The notes beneath the pieces are model-generated. The model saw only the letters and a list, made by a program, of their open reading frames with translations. It searched no databases and had not been told where the DNA came from. A DNA stretch of 64,000 nucleotides from Amycolatopsis circi. Its GTDB lineage: Bacteria > Actinomycetota > Actinomycetes > Mycobacteriales > Pseudonocardiaceae. Shown piece after piece: positions 24,709 through 34,554 of the stretch. The DNA lies in the NCBI RefSeq assembly GCF_003385235.1, contig NZ_PQIA01000031.1, positions 1-64,000 of the forward strand, given 5' to 3'. How positions within the stretch are numbered: position 1 is the first letter of the stretch; every line of letters begins with the position of its first letter. The translations under genes were made by a program, and so were the position numbers.

Positions 24709-25041
24709 TCACTTCCCGATGAAGACCACGCGGTTTCCGTCCGGATCGGTGAGCGGCAGGATGCGTGCGCCGCCCCCGGGCTGCGGCCCGTCGTGGGCGG
24801 CCCCGGCTTTCGTCGCGTGGGCCGCGGCCGCGTCGAGATCCGTCTCCTCGAGGACGACCGTCGACCGCCCGGCCCGGTCGGGTTCGGACCACACCTGCAG
24901 CCCGAAGGTGTCGCCGAGATGCCACTCGAGCAGGCCGGGCATCGGGCGGGCGTCCGGACCGCGGTCTAACAGGGCGGTGTACCAGTCCTCGGCCCGCGCG
25001 AGGTCGGAGACGGTGCACTGGGCGAGCACTCGGCTGATCAT
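24709..25041 (-). CDS. VOC (glyoxalase-fold) family protein
   Basis: The 110-aa product has two beta-alpha-beta-beta-beta modules: LAQCTVSDLARAEDWYTALLDRGPD at the start and ARILPLTDPDGNRVVFIGK at the end, the latter with the usual metal-site-adjacent DPDGN turn. VOC proteins include isomerases, dioxygenases and antibiotic-binding proteins. The expected N-terminal metal His is replaced by Gln (LAQCTV), so metal binding is doubtful. ATG at 25041 follows GGAGG. Confidence 0.8.
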   Translation of the reverse strand: MISRVLAQCTVSDLARAEDWYTALLDRGPDARPMPGLLEWHLGDTFGLQVWSEPDRAGRSTVVLEETDLDAAAAHATKAGAAHDGPQPGGGARILPLTDPDGNRVVFIGK

Positions 25042-25069
25042 GGCTGGTCCTCCCGTAGTGATTTTGATT

Positions 25070-25116
25070 TGCAAGCACTTTCAGGAGACCACAAGTGCTG
25101 GCAAGATGCAAGCACT
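25070..25116. promoter_or_regulatory. Repeated 10-mer upstream of the VOC gene
   Basis: TGCAAGCACT occurs at 25070-25079 and again at 25107-25116. An inverted AAGTGCT lies between them at 25093-25099, pairing with AGCACTT. Three copies of an AGCACT-type half site within 47 bp just upstream of the VOC gene suggest a regulator binding site. No regulator is assigned. Confidence 0.45.
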
Positions 25117-25341
25117 CGGGGTGCCCGGCAGCGGGCGGACGCCGGATATCCACTCCGATGAACGAATCAGGCGAATTGCTCCCGCTGCGCCAAAGAACGG
25201 TTTCCTTCCCCGTACGGAAATCTGCGCCGTGGTCCGGCGAGAGCGTTCATCTTGTGTTTCTCCGGCGGTTTTCCCACGTCTTTGTGCGCGGCCTGGAATA
25301 CGCCGGTCGCCGTGTCGGCGGCAGAGACGAGGAGGACACCC

Positions 25342-26961
25342 GTGTCGAGAATTCGTTGGCGTGCCGCCATGGCGATGGCGGCGGCCGGTGCCGTCGCGGC
25401 GGCAGTGCCCGCGCTGGCCGCGCCGGTGCGCACCGAACACGTGCTGCTGCTTTCGGTCGACGGTCTCCACCAATCGGACCTGGAGTGGTACACGCGCACC
25501 CATCCGGGGTCCGCGCTGGCCGCGCTCACGGCGCACGGCACCGAATACACGCACGCGAACACGCCGGTTCCGTCGGATTCGTTCCCCGGCATGGTCGCCC
25601 AGGTGACCGGCGGCAACCCGGCGACCACCGGGATCTACTACGACGCCACCTACAACCGGGCTTTGCTCCCGGCGGGCACGACGTCCTGCGCTGGCGCGAA
25701 GCCCGGATCCACAGTGGACTACACCGAGGATCTCGACCGGAACAAGGACGCCATCGACGCCGGACAGGGCCTGCCGAACTTGCCCGACGGCGTCCTCTCC
25801 ATGACCGGAAACCCGGGCTCGCTGATCAACCCGGCCGCGCTGCCCGTCGACCCGAAGACGTGCAAACCTGTTTATCCGCACCAGTATCTGCGGGTGAACA
25901 CCGTGTTCGAGGTCGCCCGGCAGGCTGGATTGCGCACCGCGTGGTCGGACAAGCACCCAGCGTACGAAATGCTCAGCGGGCCGTCCGGTACTGGCATCGA
26001 AGACCTCTTCACGCCGGAGATCAACAGCAAGGCCCCCAGTTCCGGCGACTGGACGAAGGACAACGCCGCGACCCAGCGTTATGACGGCTACAAGGCCAAA
26101 GCCGTCCTGAACGAGATCGACGGCTTCGACCACAGTGGACAGACCCGCGCGGGTACGCCCGGGGTGTTCGGCATGAACTTCCAGTCCGTCTCGACCGCGC
26201 AAAAGCTCCCGCTCTCCGGCGGCCAGCCCGGCGGCTACCGCGCCGACGGCACGCCCGGTCCGGTGCTGCAGTCCGCTTTGGACTTCGTGGACCGGCAGGT
26301 AGGCGCGTTCACCGCCGAACTGCGGAAACAACACCTCGACCGCTCGACCGCCGTGGTCCTCTCCGCGAAACACGGCCAGTCGCCGATCGACCCGTCCGCG
26401 CTGACCCGCATCGACGACGCCCCGCTGCTCACCGGCCTGAACACCGCTTGGCGGGCCGCGCACCCCGGCGCGCCCGACCTGGTCGCTCAGTCCACCGACG
26501 ACGACGCGATGCTGCTGTGGTTCACCGACCACTCGCCGTCGGCCGCCGCGTTCGCCCGGCAGTACTTGCTGGCCCAGTCCGGTACCGGAAACGGCAGCAC
26601 CGGTGCGCCGAAACCGTTTACGCACGCAGGCTTGACGGCGGCCTACGCCGGAGCGGACGCTGCCCGCTACTTCCATGTGCGCCCCGGCGACCCGCGGGTG
26701 CCGGACCTGATCGGCGTTGCCCAGCATGGCGTCGTGTACACCGGCGGGCACTCGAAAATCGCCGAACACGGCGGCGCGGCTTCAGACGACCGCGCGGTTC
26801 CGCTGGTGGTCAGCGGCGGACGCGGGGTGCGGATCCCGGCGACGGTCGAGACGACACAGATCGCGCCGACGATCCTCCGGCTGCTGAACCTGGATCCGCG
26901 TGCGCTGGAGGCGGTGCGGGAAGAGGGGACGGCTCCGCTGCCCGGCCTCGGCCGCGACTGA
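25342..26961 (+). CDS. Secreted alkaline-phosphatase-superfamily phosphodiesterase/nucleotide pyrophosphatase
   Basis: This 539-aa protein starts with a signal peptide (RIRWRAAMAMAAAGAVAAAVPALAA) and enters the phosphodiesterase core at HVLLLSVDGLHQSDLEWY, which gives the first metal Asp. The nucleophile threonine region is NTPVPSDSFPGMVAQVTGG. SDKHPAYEML and the C-terminal GGHSKIAEHGG give further metal ligands. It probably acts outside the membrane on phosphodiesters. GTG at 25342 follows GAGGAGG by 6 bases. It stands alone and is followed by a terminator. Confidence 0.83.
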   Translation: MSRIRWRAAMAMAAAGAVAAAVPALAAPVRTEHVLLLSVDGLHQSDLEWYTRTHPGSALAALTAHGTEYTHANTPVPSDSFPGMVAQVTGGNPATTGIYYDATYNRALLPAGTTSCAGAKPGSTVDYTEDLDRNKDAIDAGQGLPNLPDGVLSMTGNPGSLINPAALPVDPKTCKPVYPHQYLRVNTVFEVARQAGLRTAWSDKHPAYEMLSGPSGTGIEDLFTPEINSKAPSSGDWTKDNAATQRYDGYKAKAVLNEIDGFDHSGQTRAGTPGVFGMNFQSVSTAQKLPLSGGQPGGYRADGTPGPVLQSALDFVDRQVGAFTAELRKQHLDRSTAVVLSAKHGQSPIDPSALTRIDDAPLLTGLNTAWRAAHPGAPDLVAQSTDDDAMLLWFTDHSPSAAAFARQYLLAQSGTGNGSTGAPKPFTHAGLTAAYAGADAARYFHVRPGDPRVPDLIGVAQHGVVYTGGHSKIAEHGGAASDDRAVPLVVSGGRGVRIPATVETTQIAPTILRLLNLDPRALEAVREEGTAPLPGLGRD

Positions 26962-26966
26962 CCGCA

Positions 26967-27003
26967 ACCTCGGCCCGGTTCTTTGCGAGGACCGGGCCGA
27001 GGT
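26967..27003. terminator. Hairpin terminator after the phosphodiesterase gene
   Basis: A 12-bp perfect inverted repeat (ACCTCGGCCCGG and its complement) with a 13-base loop begins 5 bp after the stop. No T run follows, as is common in high-GC actinobacteria. Confidence 0.75.
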
Positions 27004-27627
27004 CGGCTTCGGGTGAGGGGGATGCGCCGGAAAGTCTGGCCAGTTGGGGGAGCGATGGCGTTCGGCGGGGGCTATTGGGGGCGTTGGATTCCGAAGCTCG
27101 GCTAGTTCGGTGCTGGGCCTGGGGAGCAGGCGCTCGGTGAGACCGGTTAGGCGGCTGGTTCTGCTGGAAGGTCTGGCTGGTGGGAGGAACTGCTCACCGG
27201 TCGCGGCGGCGTTGGGCAGAGACGGTAGGCGAGTGCCGGATTCCGCCACAGGCCCGAGTTTGGCCAGATAGGTGCTGAGCGGAGCGGGGATCAGTCAGGC
27301 GGCTGGTTCTGCTCGAAGGCCGGGCCGCTTCAAGGAGCAGTTCGCCCGGAGCGCGTCGCGACGGCGTTGGGCCGGGGATTCCGCCAAGTGCCGGGCCAAG
27401 TCGGCGCTGGGGCTGGCGCGGCAGAGTTTGGCGGAATTCGCCCGTGCGCAGCAGGAGATTCACGGGATCAGCGGGCCGCGCGGACGGGACAGCCCTCGCG
27501 ACGGAACCGGTCCTCGTCGGCGCAGGAAGCCCGCAACTCGCCCGCCGTCCCGTCCAGCGGGAACCGAGTCAACCCTGCTCACTGGCCTATTATGAGCAAA
27601 AGCTCACCCCGGCGGAGGAGGTCAGCA
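27004..27627. repeat. Gene-poor stretch with two to three imperfect 148-bp direct repeats
   Basis: No open frame here looks coding. AGGCGGCTGGTTCTGCT followed by GAAGG occurs at 27149 and again at 27297, starting units of 148 bp that share a CGGCGGCGTTGGGC or CGACGGCGTTGGGC block and a GATTCCGCCA block. A weaker third copy lies around 27070-27148. TATTAT at 27588-27593 could be the -10 box of the following TetR gene. Confidence 0.6.
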
Positions 27628-28272
27628 ATGCCCGGAAAGCGCCTGCAGCCGCGCAAGGAACCCCAGCAGGTGCGCGGCGAGTTGACCCGCCAGCGGATCC
27701 TCACGGCCGCCGCGCGGGTGTTCGCTGAGATGGGTTATGCCGCGGGCACTACGAACCGCATCGCGGAGCGGGCTCGGGTGTCGATCGGGTCGCTGTATCA
27801 GTACTACCCGAACAAAGATGCCATCCTCGTCGCGCTGGCAGCTCGGCATCTCGATACCCGCGCGGAAAGCCCGCGCCGCCACCGGGAAACCGCTGGGCCG
27901 CCGGAGACGCTGGACGGTGCGCTCCGCGAACTCGTGCACGTGGCGATCCAGAACCATCTCGACGATCCGCAGTTGCTGCGCGTGATGGCCGAGCAGGCCC
28001 CGCGCGCCCCCGAACTGCTGGAGCAGGTCGCCCGGTACGAGGAGGAGCGGATCGCCGAGGTGCGCGGTCTGCTCGAGCGGTATCCGGAAACCAGTGTGTC
28101 CAATGTGGACATGGCGGCACGGATCGTGGTGAATGCCGTGGAACTGCTCGTGCACAAGCTGATCGCCGGGCCGGAGCCGCTCGATCTGCCCGCGTTCGAG
28201 GACGAGCTGGTGACCCTGCTGACCCGGTACGCGACGGCTGGCTCCGAGCGGAGCAGCGGGTTGCGCCGTTGA
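27628..28272 (+). CDS. TetR family transcriptional regulator
   Basis: The 214-aa protein has the TetR DNA-binding domain GELTRQRILTAAARVFAEMGY...TNRIAERARVSIGSLYQYYPNKDAIL in its first 70 residues. A C-terminal domain of the TetR_C type follows (LLRVMAEQAPRAPELL). ATG at 27628 has GGAGGAGG 6 bases upstream; ATG 27592 would add 12 residues but lacks a site. A perfect GTCCA-ATG-TGGAC palindrome lies at 28098-28110 in the coding region. Confidence 0.87.
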   Translation: MPGKRLQPRKEPQQVRGELTRQRILTAAARVFAEMGYAAGTTNRIAERARVSIGSLYQYYPNKDAILVALAARHLDTRAESPRRHRETAGPPETLDGALRELVHVAIQNHLDDPQLLRVMAEQAPRAPELLEQVARYEEERIAEVRGLLERYPETSVSNVDMAARIVVNAVELLVHKLIAGPEPLDLPAFEDELVTLLTRYATAGSERSSGLRR

Positions 28273-28689
28273 GTCGGCGGACACCGGGACGTCGGTTGTC
28301 AAGTGGCGGACATCACTGCGGGCGTCGTGATCGATCAGGCGATCGATTCCGCGAGCACGGCCGAGGCGGAGCGGCGGACGGCGGAGGAGGAAACCGGCGG
28401 GAGCGGTTCAGGCGGGTAGTCGGCGGTTTCCCGGCTCGGCCGCACCCGGGAGTCGCCGCGGTGCGGGGGCTCGGCTCTTCCCGGCCGTTGAGACAGCCCG
28501 GGGCTATGACCGTGATCTCGTCGCGGTTGCCGCCGAAAAAGGGCCTCCGGTTGGCTGCCGCGGGCCCGGCGGCATGGGAGTATCCAGCGCATCTGTACCT
28601 GAAGCGGGCGAAGTCGGACCAGGTGGCGACCCAAAACGCCGTCAGGCCCGGCCGGCGGATCTTCCGCGAACGAGCGGGAAGGAGACAGC
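28273..28689. other. 417-bp non-coding stretch upstream of pntA
   Basis: Open frames here lack ribosome sites and family resemblance, and those on the lower strand run into pntA. The region should hold the transhydrogenase promoter, but I see no clear -35/-10 pair. GAAGGAGA at 28679-28686 is the pntA ribosome site. Confidence 0.5.
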
Positions 28690-30210
28690 ATGCTGATCGG
28701 GGTGCTCAAGGAGGCACAACCGGGGGAGACGCGCGTCGCGGCGACTCCGGAAACGGTGGGCAAGCTGCGCGGGCTGGGTTATGACGTGGCGGTGGAGCCG
28801 GGCGCTGGTTTGGCGTCGGGGTTCTTTGACCAGGCGTACGCGGACGCGGGAGCGACGTCCGGGCCGGTTGCCGAGGCGGACGTCGTGTTCGGGGTGAACG
28901 CGCCCTCGTCCGGGCAGTTGGACGCGGTGAAGTCGGGCGCGACAGTGGTGAGCTTGCTGGCTCCGGCGTTGAAGCCGGAGCTGGTGGAGGATTTGGCGAA
29001 GCGGCCGATCACGGCGTTGGCGATGGACGCGGTGCCGCGGATCTCGCGGGCGCAGTCGCTGGACGTGCTGTCGTCGATGGCGAACATCGCCGGGTACCGG
29101 GCGGTGGTGGAGGCCGCGCATGCGTTCGGGCGGTTCTTCACCGGTCAGGTGACCGCGGCGGGCAAGGTCAACCCGGCCAAGGTGCTCGTGGTCGGCGCGG
29201 GTGTCGCGGGGCTGGCGGCGATCGGCGCGGCCGGGAGCCTCGGTGCGATCGTGCGGGCGACGGACCCGCGGCCGGAAGTCGCGGATCAGGTGAAGAGTCT
29301 CGGCGGTGAGTATTTGTCCATCGAGGACCCGAGCGCCGAGGTGTCGGCGACGGGTTATGCCAAGGAGATGGGCGAGGACTACAAGGCGCGCGAGCGGGAG
29401 CTGTACGCGTCGCAGTGTCGCGAGGTGGACATCATCGTGACGACGGCGTTGATCCCGGGCCGTCCGGCGCCGCGGATCATCACCGGCGAGATGGTGGCGT
29501 CGATGAAGGCCGGTTCGGTGATCGTGGACATGGCCGCGGCGAACGGCGGCAACGTCGAGGGCTCGGTCGCGGGCGAGAAGATCGTCACCGACAACGGCGT
29601 CACGATTCTCGGCTACACCGACCTCGCGGGCCGTCTCCCGGCACAGGCATCGCAGCTCTACGGCACCAACCTGGTCAACTTGATGAAGCTGATGACGCCG
29701 GAGAAAGACGGCCGGTTGGTGGTCGATTTCGACGATGTGGTGGTCCGGTCGATCACGGTCGTGAAAAACGGCGAACTGACGTGGCCGCCCCCGCCGGTTC
29801 AGGTCTCCGCCGCGCCGCAGAAACCCGCGGCAGCGCCGGTGAAGGAGCCGGAGAAGCAGCCGATGTCCTCGGGGCGTCGGCTGGGAGTGGTGTTGGGGAT
29901 CGCGGCGGTGGTGCTGGTGCTGGCGGCGTTGGCTCCGGCGGCGTTGTTGCCGCATCTGACGGTGTTCGCGCTGGCGATCGTGATCGGCTATTACGTGATC
30001 GGGCACGTGCATCACGCGTTGCACACGCCGTTGATGTCGGTGACGAACGCGATTTCCGGGATCATCGTCGTGGGCGCCCTGCTGAATCTGGTCAGCGGGA
30101 ACACGGTGGTCGTGGTGCTGGCTGGGGTGGCGACCTTGCTGGCGACGATCAACATTTTCGGCGGGTTCGCGGTGACGCGCCGGATGCTCGCCATGTTCTC
30201 CCGCAGCTGA
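28690..30210 (+). CDS. pntA: NAD(P) transhydrogenase subunit alpha (fused domain I and membrane part)
   Basis: The 506-aa protein has the full alpha subunit. The NAD-binding domain I holds [20 protein letters not shown], the RSQSLD-like region [47 protein letters not shown] and the mobile loop [15 protein letters not shown] proline- and alanine-rich linker near residue 380 leads to four membrane helices. In many actinobacteria domain I and the membrane part are separate genes; here they are fused. Together with PntB it couples hydride transfer from NADH to NADP with proton movement across the membrane. Confidence 0.93.
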   Translation: MLIGVLKEAQPGETRVAATPETVGKLRGLGYDVAVEPGAGLASGFFDQAYADAGATSGPVAEADVVFGVNAPSSGQLDAVKSGATVVSLLAPALKPELVEDLAKRPITALAMDAVPRISRAQSLDVLSSMANIAGYRAVVEAAHAFGRFFTGQVTAAGKVNPAKVLVVGAGVAGLAAIGAAGSLGAIVRATDPRPEVADQVKSLGGEYLSIEDPSAEVSATGYAKEMGEDYKARERELYASQCREVDIIVTTALIPGRPAPRIITGEMVASMKAGSVIVDMAAANGGNVEGSVAGEKIVTDNGVTILGYTDLAGRLPAQASQLYGTNLVNLMKLMTPEKDGRLVVDFDDVVVRSITVVKNGELTWPPPPVQVSAAPQKPAAAPVKEPEKQPMSSGRRLGVVLGIAAVVLVLAALAPAALLPHLTVFALAIVIGYYVIGHVHHALHTPLMSVTNAISGIIVVGALLNLVSGNTVVVVLAGVATLLATINIFGGFAVTRRMLAMFSRS

Positions 30211-30231
30211 CCCGGAAGGCCTCTTGTTCTG

Positions 30232-31650
30232 ATGACTGTGCACACTGCGAGCCAGGCCGCCTACATCGTGGCCGGGCTGTTGTTCATTCTCGCCCTCGCC
30301 GGGCTGTCCCGGCACGAAACGGCGCGGGTCGGGAACTATTTCGGGATGGCCGGGATGGTCGTCGCGTTGATCGCGACGATCGCCCAAGCGGTGACCGGGG
30401 AGATCACCGGGACGTCGATCGCGTTGATGATCGTCGCGATGGCCGTCGGCGCGGGGATCGGGTTGCGGCGGGCGGCGGTGGTCGAGATGACCGGGATGCC
30501 CGAGCTGATCGCCCTGCTGCATTCGTTCGTCGGTCTCGCCGCCGTGTTGGTGGGCTGGAACGGCTACCTCCAGGTCGAATGCGACCCCGCCGGGCCCGAA
30601 TCCCGCCACCTCGAAACGTTGGGCACGTTGGGGATCCACCACGCCGAGGTGTTCATCGGCGTGTTCATCGGGGCGGTGACGTTCACCGGGTCGATCGTGG
30701 CGAACCTGAAACTCTCGGCGCGGATGAAGTCCGCGCCGTTGATGCTGCCCGGCAAGAACTTCCTGAACTTGGGTGCGCTGGTGCTGTTCGTGGCGTTCAC
30801 CGCCTGGTTCGTGGCGAGTCCGCACCTGTGGCTGCTGATCGTCGTCACCGTCCTCGCCCTCGCGCTCGGCTGGCATCTCGTGGCGTCGATCGGCGGCGGG
30901 GACATGCCGGTGGTCGTGTCCATGCTGAACAGCTACAGCGGGTGGGCCGCGGCGGCCTCGGGGTTCCTGCTGGAGAACGACCTTTTGATCATCACCGGCG
31001 CTTTGGTGGGCTCCTCGGGTGCGTATCTGTCTTACATCATGTGCAAGGCGATGAACCGGTCGTTCATCTCCGTCATCGCGGGCGGTTTCGGGATCGAGGC
31101 GGGGCCGAGCGGGGACAAGGATTACGGCGAGCACCGGGAAATCACCGCGGAAGGCGCGGCGGAACTGCTCACCGGAGCATCCCGGGTGATCATCACCCCG
31201 GGCTACGGGATGGCGGTCGCGCAAGCCCAGTACGGGGTCGCGGAGCTGACCCGGAAACTGCGGGACAAGGGCATCGAGGTCCGCTTCGGCATCCACCCCG
31301 TCGCCGGACGCCTGCCCGGGCACATGAACGTCCTCCTCGCCGAAGCCAAGGTCCCCTATGACATCGTGCTGGAACTGGACGAGATCAACGACGACTTCGC
31401 CGACACCGACGTCGTTTTGGTGATCGGCGCGAACGACACGGTGAACCCGGCCGCGGCCGAGGACCCGGGCAGCCCGATCGCGGGCATGCCGGTACTGACC
31501 GTGTGGGAAGCCGAGAACGTCATCGTGTTCAAACGCTCCATGGCCTCCGGGTACGCGGGCGTGCAGAACCCGCTGTTCTTCCGCGACAACTCCGCGATGC
31601 TCTTCGGCGACGCCAAAGACCGCGTCAACGACATCCTCTCCGCGCTGTGA
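30232..31650 (+). CDS. pntB: NAD(P) transhydrogenase subunit beta
   Basis: The 472-aa beta subunit has about nine membrane helices (residues 8-270) containing [12 protein letters not shown] and [14 protein letters not shown]. The cytoplasmic NADP-binding domain III follows, with [39 protein letters not shown] and [12 protein letters not shown]. Start ATG lies 21 bp after pntA. The two subunits form the proton-translocating transhydrogenase. Confidence 0.94.
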   Translation: MTVHTASQAAYIVAGLLFILALAGLSRHETARVGNYFGMAGMVVALIATIAQAVTGEITGTSIALMIVAMAVGAGIGLRRAAVVEMTGMPELIALLHSFVGLAAVLVGWNGYLQVECDPAGPESRHLETLGTLGIHHAEVFIGVFIGAVTFTGSIVANLKLSARMKSAPLMLPGKNFLNLGALVLFVAFTAWFVASPHLWLLIVVTVLALALGWHLVASIGGGDMPVVVSMLNSYSGWAAAASGFLLENDLLIITGALVGSSGAYLSYIMCKAMNRSFISVIAGGFGIEAGPSGDKDYGEHREITAEGAAELLTGASRVIITPGYGMAVAQAQYGVAELTRKLRDKGIEVRFGIHPVAGRLPGHMNVLLAEAKVPYDIVLELDEINDDFADTDVVLVIGANDTVNPAAAEDPGSPIAGMPVLTVWEAENVIVFKRSMASGYAGVQNPLFFRDNSAMLFGDAKDRVNDILSAL

Positions 31651-31664
31651 ACCAGGAGAAACGC

Positions 31665-32639
31665 ATGAAAGCCGTACATATCAGGAATCTCGAAGGCCCG
31701 TCGACCGTCTCCGTGGTCGAGGCCGATGCTCCTTCGCGCGGTGGCGACCAGGTGCTGATCGACGTGCACGCGGCCGGGGTGTCGTTCCCGGACCTGTTGC
31801 AGACGCGCGGGTTGTACCAGGTGAAGCCGGAGTTGCCGTTCATTCCGGGCGCCGAGGTCGCCGGGGTCGTGGCGGAAGCTCCGGAAGGCGCGGCGGTCAA
31901 GGCCGGGGACCGGGTCGCGGCGCTGCCGTTCTTGGGCGGGTTCGCGGGGCAGGTCGCGTGCGCGGTGGATGCGGTGTTCCCGATTCCGGACGGACTGGGT
32001 TTTGAGCAGGCGGCGGCGATTCCGTTCAACTATCTGACCGCGCATTTCGCGCTGTGCCGGCGCGGTCGGATGGCGGCCGGGGAGACCGTGCTGGTGCACG
32101 GCGCGGCCGGCGGGGTCGGGACGGCGGTCATCCAGGTGGCGAAGGCGTTCGGCGCGGGCAAGGTGCTCGGGGTGGTGTCGACGCCGGAGAAGGGCGAGGC
32201 TGCGGTCGCGGCCGGGGCGGACGAGTATGTGCTGGCGGACGGTTTCAAGGACGCGGTGAAAGCGTCGACCGGCGGCCGGGGCGTCGATGTGATCGCGGAC
32301 GTCGTGGGCGGCGACCGGTTCACCGATTCGCTGCGCTGCTTGGCCGCGGACGGGCGGATGCTGGTCATCGGGTTCACCGGCGGGTCGATCCCGGAGGTGA
32401 AGGTGAACCGGTTGCTGCTCAACAATTTGGACGTCGTGGGCGTCGGGTGGGGCGCGTATGCGCTGCCGCGGCCGGGGTACCTGCAGGGGCAGTGGGCGGA
32501 GTTGCTGCCGAAGCTCGCGGCCGGGGCGATCGTGCCGCCGCTGGGCGGGAGCTACCCGCTGGCGGAGGTGCGGGAGGCGTTGGAGGTCATCGAGAACCGG
32601 AAGGCGATGGGGAAGCTCATTCTGACTGTTCGTCCATAG
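31665..32639 (+). CDS. NADPH:quinone oxidoreductase family protein
   Basis: This 324-aa zinc-free medium-chain reductase has the GroES-like half (GVSFPDLLQTRGLYQVKPELPF) and the nucleotide fold HGAAGGVGTAVIQVAKAFGA near residue 150. It lacks the structural-zinc cysteine cluster, so it is a quinone oxidoreductase or enoyl reductase rather than an alcohol dehydrogenase. ACCAGGAGAAACGC precedes the ATG, and it begins 14 bp after pntB, so it may use NADPH made by the transhydrogenase. The final codons run into a GTCCATAGTGGAC palindrome. Confidence 0.85.
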   Translation: MKAVHIRNLEGPSTVSVVEADAPSRGGDQVLIDVHAAGVSFPDLLQTRGLYQVKPELPFIPGAEVAGVVAEAPEGAAVKAGDRVAALPFLGGFAGQVACAVDAVFPIPDGLGFEQAAAIPFNYLTAHFALCRRGRMAAGETVLVHGAAGGVGTAVIQVAKAFGAGKVLGVVSTPEKGEAAVAAGADEYVLADGFKDAVKASTGGRGVDVIADVVGGDRFTDSLRCLAADGRMLVIGFTGGSIPEVKVNRLLLNNLDVVGVGWGAYALPRPGYLQGQWAELLPKLAAGAIVPPLGGSYPLAEVREALEVIENRKAMGKLILTVRP

Positions 32640-32686
32640 TGGACTCAGGATGTTGTCTTCACGCTGCCGGTATGTCCATAATGGAC
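32632..32686. repeat. Pair of 13-bp GTCCA-N3-TGGAC palindromes at a convergent junction
   Basis: GTCCATAGTGGAC (32632-32644) and GTCCATAATGGAC (32674-32686) lie 42 bp apart between convergent genes, overlapping the last codons of the reductase and reaching the stop of the XRE gene. Three more perfect GTCCA-N3-TGGAC copies lie at 3917, 13041 and 28098. They could be a transcription stop or a protein-binding word. Confidence 0.7.
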
Positions 32687-33519
32687 TAACGCGGCGCCAG
32701 GTCCTGGATTCCGATGGCGGCCAGCAGTTCCAGGTGATCGCTGCCGGGCGGTGCGGTGAACCAGAGGAGGCGCTGCCTGCCGTCCTCGCTGAGCAGGTTC
32801 ATGCAGTCGAGTTCGAGGACGCCGAGCGTCGGGTGCACGAGCCGTTTGCGGCCGGTGCGGCGGACGGCGACCTCGCGCTGTTCCCAGAGCTGCGCGAATT
32901 CCTCGCTGCTGGCGAGGAGCGTGGTGAGCAGGTCGTCGCCCAGGGCGTCGCGGCCGCGTTGGGCGATCGCGGCGCGCAGGTCGGCGACGAAGACGCGTGA
33001 CTGGTGCTGGTGTTCGTCGGGGTGGTACCGCTCGCGCGCGACGGGGTCGGTGAACCACTGGTAGACGAAACTGGCCTGGACGCCGTCGCCGGGTGCCGGG
33101 GCGCCCAGCAGCGCCTCGGCGAGCCGGTTCTGCACGAGCGGGACGCTGAGGTCGGTCATCACCTGCGCCGGTGTCGCGGACAGCTGTTCGAGGAGGTTGA
33201 GCAGGGCGGGCTGGACGTGCGCGTTGCCGCTCGACGCGGGCGGCAGCGGACGGCCCGCCAGGTGGTAGAGGTGGTCGCGTTCGTCGCTGGTCAGCCGCAG
33301 CGCGCGGGCCAGCGCGGCGAGCATCTGCTCGGACGGCTGGGCGCCGCGGCCCTGCTCCAGTTGCCCGTAGTAGTCCACCGAGGCGCGCGCCAGGGCGGCC
33401 ACCTCGTCGCGGCGCAACCCGGCCACCCGGCGGCGCGGCCCGGCGGAGAGGCCGACGTCCGCCGGGCTTATCCGGTCGCGCCGCGATTTGAGGTAGCCGC
33501 CTAGTTCGCGCAGGTCCAT
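32686..33519 (-). CDS. XRE-family regulator with MmyB-like ligand domain
   Basis: The 277-aa regulator has an N-terminal helix-turn-helix (VAGLRRDEVAALARASVDYYGQLEQGRGAQPSEQMLAALARAL). A C-terminal MmyB-like domain follows, with SVPLVQNRLAEALLG, SSEEFAQLWEQREV and RLVHPTLGVLELDCMNLL. Paralogues lie at 39396 and 53675. Members of this group usually sit beside the reductase or SDR they control; here the neighbours are two quinone-reductase-like genes. ATG at 33519 gives the standard MDLRELGGYLKSRRD start. Confidence 0.88.
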   Translation of the reverse strand: MDLRELGGYLKSRRDRISPADVGLSAGPRRRVAGLRRDEVAALARASVDYYGQLEQGRGAQPSEQMLAALARALRLTSDERDHLYHLAGRPLPPASSGNAHVQPALLNLLEQLSATPAQVMTDLSVPLVQNRLAEALLGAPAPGDGVQASFVYQWFTDPVARERYHPDEHQHQSRVFVADLRAAIAQRGRDALGDDLLTTLLASSEEFAQLWEQREVAVRRTGRKRLVHPTLGVLELDCMNLLSEDGRQRLLWFTAPPGSDHLELLAAIGIQDLAPR

Positions 33520-33572
33520 GCCGCCACTATGCCTCGGCGGGACCGGCCGCAGCCAGGCGTCGTCAGCACCAC

Positions 33573-34448
33573 TCAGGCGACGCTGAGCAGGACTTTGCCC
33601 CGGGCGTGGCCTTCGGCGAGGAAGCCGAGTGCTTCCGCGCCGTCCGTCAGCGGGTAGGTGCGGTCGACGAGCACTTCGAGGTCCAGCTCCGCCACCTTCG
33701 CCCGCCGGGCCGCGTCCGAGGTGTGGAACACGAACTCGGCCCCCTCGGCCGGGCCGGGAGTGGTCACGAGCCGCCCGCCGGGGGTGAGCACCTGCCGCGA
33801 CCGGGTCCCGACCTCGCCGCCGACTGTGTCGAGCACGACGTCGATTCCCTGGAGCCGGCTCTCGAAGGCGACCTGCCGGTAGTCGAGGACCTGATCGGCA
33901 CCGAGCTTCTCCGCGATGGCCACGCCTGAACCGGACGCGGTCGCGATGACCCGGGCGCCGAGCCGTCGAGCGATCTGGACCGCGAAGCTGCCGACGCCCC
34001 CGCCTGCGGCGTGCACGAGAACTGTCTGCCCACTTTGGACATTAGCGACTTCGACCAGCGCCTGCCAGGCGGTTGCGGCTGCGGTGGGGATTCCCGCCGC
34101 AGCTTCCAGGCCGAGGCGGGACGGTGCGGGAGCCAGTTGTGCCGCGTCGACCACGAGCTGCTCGGAGAAGGCCCCGCCGGTGCCGGGGTCGAGGCGGCCG
34201 ATGACCGGGTCGCCGATGTGCCAGCCGGGGCCCGGCGTGGCGATTCTGCCGGAGAAGTCGGTGCCCAGGACATAGGGGAGGGTGACGGGGAAGAAGTCGT
34301 GCATGGCGCCGGAGGCGATCTTGAGGTCGAGCGGGTTGATCGATGCGGCCGCGACGTCGACCACGACTTGCCCCGGTGCGGGGGTTGGCGCGGGGAAGTC
34401 GGTGAGAATGGCTTCGGTGCCGAAGGCGGTGATGTGCAGTGCTTTCAC
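33573..34448 (-). CDS. Zinc-free NADP-dependent alcohol dehydrogenase/quinone reductase-like enzyme
   Basis: The 291-aa medium-chain reductase has AAASINPLDLKIASG, VLGTDFSGRIATPG and the cofactor loop HAAGGGVGSFAVQIARRLGARVIATAS. A catalytic-domain end PLTDGAEALGFLAEGHARGKVLLSV follows. No structural-zinc motif is present. It is about 10% shorter than the 31665 paralogue. It lies upstream of the XRE gene in the same direction (53 bp), which suggests cotranscription. Confidence 0.85.
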   Translation of the reverse strand: MKALHITAFGTEAILTDFPAPTPAPGQVVVDVAAASINPLDLKIASGAMHDFFPVTLPYVLGTDFSGRIATPGPGWHIGDPVIGRLDPGTGGAFSEQLVVDAAQLAPAPSRLGLEAAAGIPTAAATAWQALVEVANVQSGQTVLVHAAGGGVGSFAVQIARRLGARVIATASGSGVAIAEKLGADQVLDYRQVAFESRLQGIDVVLDTVGGEVGTRSRQVLTPGGRLVTTPGPAEGAEFVFHTSDAARRAKVAELDLEVLVDRTYPLTDGAEALGFLAEGHARGKVLLSVA

Positions 34449-34554
34449 GAGGGTTGCTCCAGTCCGGCCGCGGGGGTGCGGCTCTGCTGCCAGGGTGCGG
34501 CCGGCCGGGGCCGGGGAGCTAGGCGGTGGTGGTGCTGGTGACGGCGTCGCCTGT

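Noticed and set aside
27149-27444. CRISPR-like array
   Set aside because: The repeats are about 148 bp, imperfect and few, without regular spacers or cas genes.
28335-28763. Leftward 142-residue frame overlapping the pntA start
   Set aside because: It overlaps the well-supported pntA N terminus and has no ribosome site or known domain.
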